Positions 23,727 to 37,300 of a DNA stretch of 64,000 bases are shown here, in pieces. A program made the position numbers and the translations under genes. The notes below the pieces were generated by a model. That model was not told the origin of the DNA, searched no databases, and worked only from the letters and a program-made list of their open reading frames with translations. This DNA comes from Sclerodactyla briareus (Eukaryota > Echinodermata > Holothuroidea > Dendrochirotida > Sclerodactylidae). The stretch covers positions 146,510 through 210,509 of the forward strand of contig JAODTK010003776.1 in the NCBI GenBank assembly GCA_026419785.1, in the 5' to 3' direction. Position 1 is the stretch's first letter. Every line of letters begins with the position of its first letter.

Positions 23727-25607
23727 TCTATGATCAGGAGGACCCACCTTCCTCCCCCCCCGCCGGCCTCCGTGAGTGGTATCATTTGTCCGGGGACCGT
23801 CTGACAATATTTTCATGTTACCATCGAAAATGTTGGGAATGAACTCTGCACATCCGCCCATTTCCAAAATGGCCGCCGTTTTGGACTGTTTTCACCCATA
23901 TCATGTCATACAAGGCTCTATTTATAATCTGTTGTTTACCTATTTCTGGGTCCAAAAACAAAGGCGTCCAGTCCAGAATCAACAACTTCATGTGCTGTGG
24001 CGGCCATTTTGAAATTCAAAACGGCCGCCAAAATGGCCGCCAAAGTGAGGAAAATCTCAATTGTCCAGAACCTACAATAGAATATCCAAATTGGGTATTA
24101 GTTAGTTTGATGTCTGGTTCCCAGTACCATTAAGACTAATTGCAATTTGTGGTGCTGTAACCACTTTGAAAAAATCCAAAATGGCCTACAAATGGCCACC
24201 ACATGCCGCCCAATGAATAAATTACATAGTAGGCAGGAGGAAATACATACAAAACTCACAATTGGGCAACAATCACTGTGTTTTTTGATTCCTGTGATTT
24301 ATTAGAATTATTCTACAGGTTTAGCACTGTTAACATTTCAAAAATCCAAGTTGCGCTAAAATGGCACCAAAATGGCGCCAGCATGTTGAAATTAACATAA
24401 TATGCAGAAATACATACAAAATATGCATAATTGGGCAAAATCAATGTGGTTTTGGATTCCTAGTGATTATTAGAATCTTCCTAACAGGTTGACACTGTTA
24501 CCATTTCTGAAATCAAGAGGGCGCCCAAAATAGTCACCAAATGGCCGCCCATAATGTTTAAAATTACATGATATCAGAAAATACATACAAAATATTCACA
24601 ATTGCCACTTTGTGTGGCCATTTTAGCCGCCATCTTGGATTTTTGAAAATGTTAACAGTGCAACCTTTTGGAAAACTTCTAATAATCACTAGGAATCGAA
24701 ACCACATTGATTGTTGCCGTTTTTGTATATTTTGGTAGGTATTCCCTGCATATTAGTATTTTATTCGTTCTGGCGCCATTTTGGTGGCCATTTTCGCCGC
24801 CCCTCTTGGATTTTTGAAAATGTTAACAGTGCTAACCGTTTAGTAACTAACTTCTATAATCACTAGGAATAGAAAACCACATTGATTGTTGCCCAATTGT
24901 GCCTGTTTTGTGTACTTTTCCTGCTTATTATGTAATTTTTATACATTCTTGGCGGCCATTTTGGTGGCCATTTTAGCCGCCATCTTGGATTTTTTGAAAA
25001 TGTTAATAGTGCTAACCTGTTAGGAATAACTTCTAATAATCACTAGGAAACAAAACCCACTTTGATTGTTGCCCAATTTTGCATATTTTGCGTGTATTTC
25101 CTGCATACATGTAATTTATTCGTTTCTGGGCGGCCATTGTTGGTGGCCATTTTGGCAGCCATTTTGTTTTTCAAAGTTTCACCACATCACAGCACCACAA
25201 TTGCAAATTAGTCGTACTGGTTACAGGGAACCAACATCAAACTAACTATACCCATTTGGCTATTTCCTTTGTGTTTCCTCATATTTTGTGATTTTCCCTC
25301 ACTTTTGAAATACATTCAAAATGGCGCCCAGCACGTGGTAATTTTGTTGAGCTGACTGGACGCCATGCCAGAAAATATGGGTATACGGCCAATTATACCA
25401 TATAGCCTTGTATGACATATATGGTGAAACAGTCCACACGCGGCCATTTGGAAATGGGCGGCTTGTGCAGATTCACCCAACATTTTCATGGTAACATGGA
25501 AAATATGTGATTCCAGAACCGGATTTCCCCGTAGAATATGATACCACTCCACGGAGAGCTGGGAGGGGTGGGGGGGAAGTTTGGGTCCTCCTAGCTCATA
25601 GCAACAA
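23727..25607. mobile_element. fold-back element: inverted arrays of ATGGCGGC-rich ~170-bp units
   Basis: The left end (GATCAGGAGGACCCA...GTGAGTGGTATCAT...TTTTCATGTTACCAT...ATTTCCAAAATGG...TCATACAAGGCT) recurs as its reverse complement at the right end. Inside, the left half has four units in one orientation with AAAATGGC clusters near 24025, 24185, 24370 and 24540. The right half has four in reverse (GCCATTTT clusters near 24620, 24785, 24965 and 25140). Each unit also carries TTAACA(T/G)T..., a CACTAGGAATC block, ATTGGGCAAC and TACATACAAAATATGCA. The centre of symmetry is near 24605-24615. The exact YY1 consensus AAGATGGCGGC appears at 24626-24636 and 24976-24986 (minus strand). No transposase; target-site duplications not identified. 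Confidence 0.85.
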
Positions 25608-26139
25608 GTGTAATATCAGATCACTGGCCGCGATGCGTTTGGTGGGAAGCGATAAAGTGTCAAACATGGTGGCGGCAAACATCTATATTACTTATGGAAC
25701 TAACTAAAATGAAACGTTTGAAGTGAGGAGATACTATTTACATGTTCTTCCCACTAGTATACAGAAAACTCGAACGCTTACACCTACAATCTCCAACCCA
25801 AAACATTCCACAAGGTCTCAGTGTATAAACCTGCCCCGCTGCTGTGCTTTATCTCATCGGCACCAGTGGGGTCCGGATGAGATATTTGTAGATAGTTTCG
25901 CCACTGTTGCCGATACTCTGGTGCTAGGATGTCTAACATGATTACCCGCCGTATTCTTGTTTTAGTTGGCGTGTGGCTTAGGTGTGTGTGTACTTGAATG
26001 TGCCGGGGCATCATTGAATTGCTGTGCTGATCAATTACTTGCGAAATAGACATATAATTGTCCCATTTTCAGATTACTGGTTCAATTGTGAGTTTTTCAT
26101 TTTATCTGTCCTTCTTGTTTTATGGGAGCATAGTCTACA
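25608..26139. other. no gene recognised
   Basis: Mixed sequence between the fold-back element and the CR1-like fragment; no feature identified. Confidence 0.35.
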
Positions 26140-26940
26140 GGAAATAGTCTCCAATCGTTCAAAGGGATCTGATAATAATTTCCAAAAGGGCTTCCGCTAA
26201 GCAAATGTTTTTCAATGTCGAAGGTGCAAAGTTATGCAGGTTGGTTTTCAACAATCGCAACGCTTCCTACAAGTTGAATTGGGCCGAAATATTCAGGGAG
26301 GTGATTTCAGAAAAAGATCTTGGGTTTGTTTTGATTCTTCTTTGAAACCTTCCAAGCAGTGGTGCTGAAGCTGCTAGAAGAGTGAATTGGATTCTTGTCT
26401 TGATTAGACGTCACTACTTCAGTTTTTCCTCCAATGATATCGTTGTCAGGCTGTTTAAGCACTGGCGAGAACTCACCTGGAGTATTCTGTACAATTGTTG
26501 AATCCCTACTTTGCAAAAGACAAGCATGTAATTGAAAACGTTCACGTAGGGCAACTAGATGATTCACTGTCCGAGAAATTTTCTACGACGAAAGATTAAG
26601 GCGTCTCGGTCTACCTACATGGAGCTGAGGCAATTCGGGGTGACTTATTCAGTTTTCAAAATTTTCCAGGGACTCGATGGCCTGTCCTTCCCTACTTCTT
26701 GGATTTTCCATGCCACTGCAAGATAGAGCCACTGTCTCAAGCTTCGTGGCAGGGCTGCAGATGGACATTCGTAAATATTTCTCTCGCAGAGAGTGATCAA
26801 TGCGTGGAATTGTCTTCCTGAGAATTTTGTTGCTCTAAAGAGTGTGAGGCGTCAGACAGTCTTGATTTATTTTTCAGAATCACGGGCGTATTATTTAGTT
26901 TGAGTTTTGGTTCTGTTTTCTTTCCTGGGATTGTTGTGGC
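26140..26940 (+). mobile_element. CR1-like LINE, C-terminal RT fragment
   Basis: Across plus frames this reads as the end of a CR1-type pol protein: FNVEKCKVMQVG-like (about 26213), a SEKDLGV block (26306), ARRVNWIL (26373), a LFKHWRE..LEYC block (26450-26490) and VQRRAT-like, then YDERLRRLGLPTW (about 26584-26625), and further C-terminal residues to about 26890. These are the motifs after the YxDD palm in CR1/Jockey LINEs. The frame shifts repeatedly. The RT active site and everything upstream are missing, so it is a 5'-truncated dead copy. It abuts the minus-strand LINE at 26999. Confidence 0.8.
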
Positions 26941-26998
26941 TCGGGTCGTTTGTGGGATTTATGTCCCTTCCTGAACCCTCATTCACCAACTAACTAAA

Positions 26999-29240
26999 CT
27001 AGTTATCCCTTCTATCTTGTAAGATTTGTACTGTGCAAGATTTAACCAGATCACTGGATTTTAGTCTTGGTTCGATCGAAACCTGAAGGACCAAGGGATA
27101 TTCTTCACCACTAATTGTTCCAAGGGCATCTACCAGAGAATCTACAAACACTCGATAACGCAGCAGCTCCAACCGCGAAGTCACAACCCTGACCTCCCCG
27201 AATGAGACCCGACATTCGTTTACTATCCCAACCCTCTTTATAATACAGTCCCGCAAGTGTTAAAAGTGTCCCCCCCCCCCCCCGGACATTGGTACAACCT
27301 CTGTCCTCCCACCGTGACAACGGAGACAAAAGTCAGAGAACTCCCCCGCCCTTCCCCAACACTTTACTTCCAGAATGACAGAGAAGATATTCAAGGTGTA
27401 CAGGACGGTTGCACAGGCCACTTTTTCTCGAGAGTCTCCAGGAGCCTCCCTACACATATATTCGGAAGCCTTGCGAAAATCGACAATAGGCCACCAGACA
27501 GCCTCTCCAAATTTCCAGCTTCCGCTCAGACGGGACAGATAGCCAGTTGCTATCCTCAATGACTTCTTGGTAGTAAAAACTCGACTACTCAAACGCAGAT
27601 TCGCAAGCACTGACCACGGACCCTGTTCAGGATGATCCTAGCGAAGATTTGCCAGTACTGAGAAGAGTGTAAACCCTCTATAGTTATTGAATCCCGAGTC
27701 TCACACCATTTTCCCTTATTCCAGATTGGACAATACGTCCCGTTTTTAAGTCGTTGGGGTGAACCAGTGGCTCCAAACAGAGCCTTAGAGGCATGCAAAC
27801 AACTCGAGGGCAGCCCTGGTCCACCAGCCCAGAGCATATCTGGATGGTATGCCCACCGACCTCGGGGCTGTTCACCCTGCAACTGCCCTGCAACTTTCCT
27901 CGATTGTAGGCACTCCAACAATCTACAGGAGTTCGGCCGATTAGAGTTGCAACATTATCATCTGAAATTTCCCCAGCTTGGTGGATCACCTATTACAATC
28001 TTCAATATCCAGCCCCACTTAACAAGCGAGTCTACCCCTGAGCCTGAGGCTGCGGCTCCCCCGATTGCTTGACTATTCCCCTATAATTTGCCCCAGTGTT
28101 CCCCGTTCCGAGGCTCTAAGGATGCACTATTCTTCCTCTTGAGGTGACGGCTTCGAAAGTTTGCCCAGCACTTCAGGGTCCACGAACGCCTCCAGAATCG
28201 ACTGCCCAGCTTGCCAGCATACACTGTAGCTACTTTTGGTTCCGTTCAGATTGCTCACGTCAACCTTGTTAAAGGCCACCGCCGCTCTTCTTGGGAGTTT
28301 GAAATTATGCCTGAGTGTAATTAACATCAAACTGTGACAGCTTTGACGACCTGTACAAACTCTTGAAGAACCCTGTAGTTCATTAGCTCCCTCGCCATCT
28401 CTATGGAGTACATGTTCAATCTCCTTGATAATACACATCATTGGATACAAGGTCCACGCCTCATAGCATCTTTTTTTAAACCCAGACCACTATACTGGCC
28501 CCGACTTCTGGCAAATTCGGTCGCCGAACTGCTATCAAAACGGCTGCAGATTCTCTGGCCGGCCAAGACCATGACTCATATCCATCCCCACGGACAACCA
28601 TGGCGGAAATTGACATTACCCAGAATAGACCTTTGATTCAGAAGTGGGAACAGCTCGCCACTAACTGATTGAACTTACTGAACCTGCTTCTTCACCCAAG
28701 TCCATCACTCACTCCGTTGAGCGCAAACGCTGTGAAAAGGGTAAAACCCCTGGGGAGGAGTGGTTCTCCGCAGTCCTCCTAATACGGTTCTTGTGACGAT
28801 GTACCGTGTTACCGTGGTAACAAGGTGTTGGTCCAGCAAGAAACGCCCCTGCGTACGCGCGATCGTCCTCGGCCAGACATAATAGTGGCCCACCTACAGT
28901 AATCTCGCCTGATCCCAGCCGGCGCACTTCCAATGCAACTTCAATGCCAAGCCTACTAAATTTCTTGACAAGGACAGGCAAACGGGCATCCTCATAGTGA
29001 GAGGATGTGTTCCAGGAATCAAACGAGATTAAGTCGGGGCGAACAGTGCGGAGAGGGGATGACACCTCGGCACTACCAGCACAATGCCTACCACGAGACT
29101 ACAACCGTCGGGGTCTTCTCCTTCTCCGAAATCGGGTTCCGAGGGCTCTCTGCCCAAAAACCTCATTTGGCGTGATGCCCTGCGGTGGGCAGCAGCGTCC
29201 GTGGAAATCCCGCGGGCAAACACAAGCTATGTAAAATCGA
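26999..29240 (-). mobile_element. degraded APE-type LINE, endonuclease and RT parts
   Basis: On the minus strand, starting near 29230, it reads: an N-terminal stretch with RTVRPDLISFDSW (29050), an endonuclease region with LGIEVALEVRRLGSGEITVGG (28950-28890), an EIEHVL..GEG and later LPRRAAVAFNKVDVSNL block (28420-28250), a linker, HPNDLKTGRIV and IFARIILNRVR (27760-27610), VDFRKA...YMCREA (motif A, about 27480-27440) and FVDSLVDALGTISGE (about 27140-27100). Where FADD is expected the codons read FAVG, so the catalytic Asp pair is lost. It has the same domain order as the elements at 1926-3680 and 47770-49180. The 3' end is lost near the CR1-like fragment. Confidence 0.85.
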
Positions 29241-29484
29241 TAGTGTGGCGATGAAAAGAAAAGAGGAGTGGGACAACCCGCCTACCCTGGGCTACAGATT
29301 TTTTTTTCGGGAAGAGATGCCAACCCCTTGGACTGAGACCCCAACGGAAACCCACCCGCTACTTAAAGTAGTAGATTACAGATATATCACTTAAAATCAC
29401 GATTATCGAAACCATCGGCACCAAAAGTACTGGTCGAGAGCAAAATGAACGACAACATGAGCCAGTTGGCCAATCAGCGTCAAT
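29241..29484. other. short intergenic stretch
   Basis: No feature recognised between the LINE and the duplicated segment. Confidence 0.4.
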
Positions 29485-32120
29485 CAGTGGCTACATCGGA
29501 GAATATGAGACATATATAGCGTGTTCTCTTCATTGTGAATGAGCTATTTTTTCGTTCGCAAACGAGGGAGCAGCCGTGTGAAATTCATCACAGATAATGT
29601 CGCCGTGTGGAGAGTGTTGTATACGTACTAAATATGCAGCTCTTTTTCAATGCTTGTTTACGTCCGAATGACGATAACACCAGTTCACCGAAGGTACGCA
29701 CATAATATCACTGGGAAAATATATAGTTTGGCCATGATATCAACTTCCTATTATTTCCATGAATTACCCAACTCAGCTAATAATAGAGTTACTGTACTCC
29801 CAAAGGTGAGTTCCTAAGTAATGTTAATTTTCTTAGTACACTTCCTCTCACTTACGTCTTAGTCTTAGATCAATATTAATCTAACAATGCACATATGAAG
29901 AGTGAAAAATCGAATAAATGAGTGAACAAGAACATCCTGGAATTAAAGTGTTCACACGGCTTTTGAGCAAGAACCAGCACTATTCAACATTAATTGATGT
30001 TAACTCAAGCGGGATCGCCCCGCGGGACTTCTTTGTTCCAATCCAAAACTCTTCAATCCTGAAGTATGTATTCCATAATTATGTTTTTCCATTCCTGGAA
30101 AATGTTTGTCTCGTATCTGGTCGATAGGTAAAATGTTTACCTGCGGGGATATATACATGGAGCCATGCCGAGGCAAGTTAGGCAAAGGCGATTGCGGAAA
30201 TTGAAGAAGTAAATAGTGAACGACACGATGCATAATACTGAAAGTTCCAACATGACAAAACCAATCAGTTTGATGATAGACTGCTTTGCCTCGGGTGACT
30301 AACTTCGAAAAACTTTCAAAGAACCTTCGGCTATTAAAATCTGACATAACACACATGGGCGAAGATATAGCATTTTAGCAATACAGAAGATGTGAGTTGG
30401 GATGCTGCAATAGCAAAGATGTTAAGAAAAAGGGGACATTTGAATTGGTGAGAAGGTTAAAATTAACTCCATGTCCATCTGTTGTCACATTTCGTATACC
30501 GAGAGTGAGCAAGAATATTGATTTGAACGAAATGCTATTGCTGTACCTAACACAAACGTTTCCTTCGTTAAGAGCCTGGGAACATGTTTTTTTGGTAATG
30601 GGATGACTTTTCCAGCCCTTCATGCGTTGTAATGTTCTAACAGATTGCAAGTCGTGGCAATTTAGAAATATTTCGAGTCTGTTCGCTGAGGTTGCCTATA
30701 CCAAACTGATGCGTACTGCTTTGGGAGGTAATTTCTGATTGACTAGTGTTATTGTATTGTAGTTTCATATATTTTAATTAGGGCTGGGATTAGGTTAGAT
30801 ATTAGGGGTTTGTGGGCAACCACAGCAGTTCTTACAGTCACGGCGCATCGATCACGAAATTGGTCCCAGTATATCGGTATACCAAATAGTTAAAAAGTAC
30901 TAACCTTCTCCTCTGGTTATCTCTGTGATTTAATCATTGTACTTCATATGTTATTCACACCACAGTTACGACGCCATCTCATTTGATAACGTGTTTGATA
31001 AACCTGGAAACTAGTACATTTCACGTGTTACACCTGGAGGCGGTGCTAATGACATATCAGAACCCCCTACGCTAGCGTCGAAACGTTTGGCTGCTGAAAA
31101 AAATTCATGGCCAAGGCTATGAATTAAATCATGTTCTTTGTAAACGCAAGCAAAAAAATAGCACTGAGCTCCCCGAAATGTAGTCAATTACCGTAGGGTA
31201 TTTTGAACGTGGCGCTAAATACTAGATTATTTGTGTAAGGTTATCGGGACATGCAGAATACTAAAAACTACTAGCGGCCTTTTGCGAGGGAAAATGCTTG
31301 CACGACAGTTGTTCGAGTGAGGCGTAACTGACAAAATAACACTCAACTACGCACATACTGATCCGAACGCGCCTAGATAATAGTGGAATCAGATTCCGAG
31401 TGTAGTCTATCTGAATTTTGCAAACAAAGCGACTAATTTGGTTTCATGCATCATATAGGGAAAGAAGTTCCGGAACAAACAGAGGGCGTATTTCCTTCAC
31501 GAACACTCGAGAGCTCCTATTGTATCCTTTCCATTTGATGGCGCTTATTTATTTCATCGTTATAGTTCTAACTCTCTGACGATTTTGCACTTCACATACC
31601 GTCCATTTCTTTAGTATTTCTCCGCTTCGTGTATTTGTTCTCACATAAATTGAGGAATTTCTGTATTCGGGGTATTCTGAAGTGAAAACACGTGAAACAT
31701 CATAACCAGTAGGTAGAACAAACCAAAGATGGCAACCTACATCCGATGGCCGTCTCTACTAAAATACTCCAAATATCGTGAGAGAAGTTACTCGCTCTTT
31801 CTCTTTCCCCCAGTTATATGCATTAGTTCAATATGAGACAAGAGTGTGATCCTAAATTTCTACAACCTGTTTGTTGAGAAAAGTTAATCTTGATTTATAT
31901 AGTCATACGCATCATGCCTAGATAGTTCAGACTTCTAGAAAATCCCAATAACCACCTCATGTTTCCATTGTGGAGTGCCGCTCCGGTGGCATCTTGCAAC
32001 TAATTATTAATCGTTTTTCTAATACAACGGACAATTGACTATAGGAACACGAGTGATTATCTCATGTCCGTTACGTCTTGATAATTAACAATCATAGTCG
32101 TACTGTACATTTTCTATCAC
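29485..32120 (+). repeat. diverged direct duplication, copy 2
   Basis: Partner of 10015-12755, same orientation, about 19.4 kb apart. The landmark blocks occur in the same order. Copy 2 lacks the ~630-bp insertion and the (TA)n tract. No conserved long reading frame is shared by the two copies, so the ancestral unit may be non-coding or a decayed transposon. Confidence 0.85.
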
Positions 32121-33149
32121 TGCAGGTATTGTTATTCATCAAAGTCTCAACTCAACAGAAGGCCCTCACGTTACATACTGCTCCTAACACGCCTAACTCC
32201 ACCAGGGAGGGGCATGTGAATTACGGCAAGCATATCGGGCCTGGCGTAATATCGTCTCGCGATATTCGACACTGGGGTTTGCAATTGATTCGGTTCGATA
32301 TCATTGTGCTATTCCGTGTTGATACCGTATTGGCGGTTGCGACGATATTTCGTCGTGCGTCCTAAGCGTCGCTACACCGTCCTCACTCGCCTTCATACCT
32401 CCCAATACCAGTCCCCCAGTCAAAAAAGGCTAAACAATGTGAATTGTTCAAAATAGGGGGGTTATATACCCGCCGTTTAACAATTTCACTGATGGTTGTC
32501 AAATAAGTGGCAAACAATATGAGCCTTTCGTGAACGTGGACTACAGTCGTTTGAACCAAATAACCCCAAAAGCCTCAGTTTTCATTCACATCCACAATGG
32601 TCAAATTGTTTCAATCGGCATCAAGTATATACAACACATTGATATTTGCCAGATGTTTTAAGGATACCACTCCTGAGCGCTTTTGTACCAACTGCTCAAC
32701 TCAGCTTACAGTCCCAAGCCAAGTGATCATATTGTTCAGTGGGGATGCAGTCGGCTATTAATATAATGTGGGGTGGGGTTCCATAAATGAGGTGGCCAGC
32801 TGTATCTTTGCTATTGAACATTTGAACCCTCTGTAGGCTGTTCATGCATCTCTGAAATGATTCTTTGGAATATTTTGAAGGAAACAGACAAATCGAGAAT
32901 ATTATTTGGTCAGAATATTTACCTTTGTGAAAATTTATATTTTGGACCAAAACCTGGTTTGGTTTCTCACATTATTTGTATTTGGGGGGAATTGGAGTGT
33001 GACATAAAATATCAAGCATTATTTTTCATTCAGTTTTCCATTTTACCTTCAACACATAGACAATTGAGTAGCTACTAATAAAATATATGTTTATAGTGAC
33101 GCAGGTTTGGTTGGATGTTTCTGATGAATGAGCATTGATATATAGTATC
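32121..33149. other. no gene recognised
   Basis: The 95-codon frame at 32078-32365 and others here resemble nothing I know. No structural RNA or repeat recognised. Confidence 0.35.
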
Positions 33150-34310
33150 ACCACGTAACATTTGGTTTCTCAAATGTTACGCGTGAAATCCCTCAGTAAT
33201 AAGTATCCTATCTCAGCAATCAAGAACTGCATACATGCAAACTGTGTGTAAGTTTAGAGATAGCAGTAGCCCAGATGAATAGAGAATACAAATCCAAGAC
33301 ACATTTGAATTCCTCCAAGAAAAATGACACAATCGATTTTCACTAGGAGTGTGGTTTCTTACAAAAATGTTACACTGTGATTTTTGTTGTCAATAAAATC
33401 GTAATCTGACAAATAATGAATGAAAAACTGATGATTTGGTGTATTTTGTGGTCGGCCACATGGCCTCATAAGAAAGTTCTGCTGCTTTTACTATAAAAAA
33501 AAAATATATTAAGGGAAGAGTCTTTGGTTTCTCTTCGTTACACAGTGATATAAAACGTTCCTACTTCGCCATAATTTGAATGCATAATCAAATAACAGTA
33601 TGCATTTCAGTATAACTGAACAAGAAGAAGAGTGAATCCGTTATGGCAAGGGGACAGATTAAAAATACCTGCTTGTTCTATGTTAGAGCCCTAAAATAGT
33701 AAATTCAGTGTAACAGAGGAAACCAAATTGTGTTCTCTGTTAAACGTTGCAACGTAGCTACTGAAAAATAATACTAGGTTGTTTTCGCTTTTTCTTTGGG
33801 ATTGAAGGAGCTGCATAATCTGTGGAAAATACAAACTTTGAATATAATTTTCAGCTATTCCAGTTTGTATCCAGTCAAGAATACATTATTACGTCGGGTG
33901 AAAGAGAAACCAAATTTTGGGTTCTCTGTTTACAGTTAACAACATTTTTTTCCCCCGTGTCCCCTTTTCACATATTTGAGACCCAATTGGTAAATAACTT
34001 TATGTGAGTGATGAAGAGTTTGCTCCTCTACATCCATCAATGTTTCTCCTGACATCCTTAATTTATTTTAGTTAGGTACAGACTTTTCTGGTGAGTTGAC
34101 CCAAATTTGCCTAAGCTGTAAAGTTGTTATCTCCATAAATTTCCTTGTGTCCAATATGGCGACTATGGCAATTGATTAAGTGGATAGCATGCATGATCCA
34201 CTGCAAAAAAGGACATTTGGCAGGGGATTAGGTATGCAATGTAAAAATTATTTGTGTAACAAAGCATTTTGATTTCTCTGTTACACGGTAAGATTTTGCA
34301 GGGGCATCAT
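33150..34310. repeat. diverged ~185-bp repeat with TTTGGTTTCTCTGTTACAC core
   Basis: Cores resembling TTTGGTTTCTCTGTTACAC(A/G)GT recur near 33161, 33353, 33522, 33715, 33905 and 34270; the last gap equals two periods. Several cores are palindromic: GTAACATTTG/CAAATGTTAC forms a perfect 10-bp hairpin at 33155-33180, and 33707 and 33900 carry GAGAAACCAAA followed by TTCTCTGTT. The inter-core sequence is too diverged to align confidently by eye. Confidence 0.6.
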
Positions 34311-37300
34311 AGATTATGCTCTGCCATGGCCAAGCAACATTAGAAATATGCTAATTCTTTATAATCCCACAAAAATATACATGTCCCTCTTTCTTGAAGA
34401 AAGTGCAAAGAAATGAATTGTACAGTTCTAAAGGTGGCACTCACGTCACACATTGGCCTCCATATTTATGGAAACACCCATGTATATTATATAATTCATC
34501 ATATGTGTATTTTTGGCCTGATTAACAATATCACGAAGGGACCGCCGTTAAACTAACGGCGCCATGGACATATGTTTGAATGCGAACATACTAAAATGAT
34601 AGAACTTACTCAAGTCACGTCCGGACTTGGTTGAGCAATTTTAGTTCAAGATGTTGTGACAACACCACGCAACTCAACTCCAAACGGCAACCCCACGCTA
34701 CCAGCTCACGAATTTAAAGTGTTTTTGCCCAAGATCCAGGCCAAAAATCCGTTGACTGGATTCAGATCTTCATGTAGCCTCCATAACGATCAATCCTGTT
34801 CGCCGGCAAAAGCGCAACACTAGATGGTGACCGTCAACCCCTCTCCCCCTCCCTTTATTACAATATCTAAATCAAATTTACCTTCGATTCTTAGTTAACC
34901 GATCGCCTTACTTTTTACTCGTGAGCTGAATCCTAAGACTGTGAAATAATCTAGTAGCCATTTAACTTTGAAGAATTTGCGATGTGGACACCACATGCGT
35001 AACCTGCACTTATCTGCATGAAACAACTGCCAATCGAAATACCATCTGAAATCTAATTCAGTCTCTTTCTTGGAACATTGTTCTTTCGTCGAAAACCTCC
35101 CGAGAGATACAAACTCTGCGAACTTCGCAACTCTGGAATGCACCGAATCTTCGACTCCTTAAAACGACACTAGTGGACCTCTCGCCAAGGCGACGGACGC
35201 TCTTATGACTACTCGTTGTTCCTTATTAATTCCCTTAATGCCCAGCATTTTCAATTTGAGAGCCGGAGCCGCTCATGCAGAAAACCTTTTTTAGAGCGTT
35301 TGAAGTCTAGGAATTATAATCATCACCCGCCATCTATCAACTGCCTAGTGACTCTTCTATATATTCTAAGAGATTGTCAAACCGAACGATTTTGTTTAAA
35401 CCACGCCGAGAACCGCGAATCAGACTATACTCATTGGAAAAATACTATGATGATCCCGAATAATGGATTCCCACACCTTACAGAGCCACCTGGAAACAAA
35501 CGTCCGTGACGCTGGACTCGACCTGGAACGATTTCTTTTGCAAAGCGTTGCTGTACGACTATGCTTTGCGCTGTAATTATTCGGTTAACCCCAGATTACT
35601 ATCCAGAAATGTCCGACTTATTCTATCCACATGCCCAAATTGACCTGGATAATTCGCATAAACACAAACAAAATTTAGGAATAACACTTCAGAAACATTT
35701 GCAGAAACACTACAATATAATATATCCTGTACTCACCATGTTTCCAGATTTTCCCGCTGTTTACCTAGATGAATTTGGCCCTGATCCAAATATGATCATG
35801 ATCTCCAGTCAATTCAAAATTGCCCGAATAAACTAGTTTCCATAAATTGGACCACAATTGACGCCAATCCATTTCCCTTAAGCAATATTACCGGTACTCC
35901 CATGGAGGTCTACATTCTAGCACATTTCTACCGGTCGTATATTATCATTGAAGTTATCGGATTTTTGATTTAATGTTTTTCTTCAAATAGCTGACGACCT
36001 GACCCCACAACAACTAATTATTAGTTCCAAGTGCTATTTTTGTGGGAAACCCTCACTCCATTTACCCCTGGGAGCACATGCTAGGAGGCACGAGCTTTGA
36101 ACAGGTAAGGGGGGGGGTGGGGCGGGGTGGGGTGTGCGAATCCCCCCCTCCCACTCCTGCTTTTGATGTAGCGCATGCTTCCCGTTTGTGATATTGTCCA
36201 GTTGAGACGCTGATAAAAAAGCAACGCAATACAGCACCTAAATGATGGCCAAGATCTTACTAGTGCCCGATTCGATTTTATTCAACAAAAGCCTGTGAAT
36301 AGTGCGACCATATTCGTGGGTGTGTGATTATTTTACGTATTGTGAAATTTCATGAAACTGGGAAATGTTCCGATTTTGACGAGAAAGTTCTTGCCATCAT
36401 GGCTTAGGCCTACATGTGCTTGCTACGCTTTCAAACTTCCGGAATTGATCCTTCACCAATTCTCATTTTGAGATGGCATAAGCCATCATCGCGATAAACT
36501 GTTTTCAGGGCCCTGAATCACGTTCACTGCATTCTAGCTAAATTGCAGTCGAACTGTTTCCCCACAATTAGCTGGCTTATACTTTTAACCAACGTTAAAC
36601 TGACTTCCTCGAATCACTGCTTTTGGTCGCCAGAGATGAGTCATCCACCTTTTTTTCAAGCGGCTTCAAGCAAATGTCCATGACATTTCCAATTAACTGT
36701 ACCATGACTGCTTAGATTTTCCCCGCTTGTCCGACCTGTGTTGTAATGAGCAAACAAACAGTTTTTTCGGCACTTGGTGCGCGTTATGTGTGCCGTGTGC
36801 GTGCCCCCCCCCTCCCCCAAGGTCGAATCGCCGAGTATCAAGCATGATTTATTTCACCAGTTCCGATGAAACAGTGCATTCTATCACGTTGAAACAGCTC
36901 AATTGCATAGCTGCCTCAATTAAAACAAACTATGATTTTAATTGAATGTTAATTTTTAAAAGCATTTACCTTTCTTTACAAGCTGTAGTCATAGACTCCA
37001 TCTTAACAACATTTACTCACGTCTTTGAACTTAAAACCGCTATCACATTTACCGACCTCTTCGAATGAGAATTAGAGTTTTCCCCTCCAAATAACAACTT
37101 GCCACTGCGCTGATTTCAATTGAATGAGCCATTCTAGCTGGCCAGACAACTGCAGAGCGACAGAAGAGTGTGTCTACAAACATAATTTTGGTTGATCGAA
37201 GTCCAAAGATTGAAGAAATATTGGGTCCTTCAATTTTACAAATTACGTATAGAAAATAATAATCTGCCCTACATGCGCCTGCTATGCATATATAGGCGCA

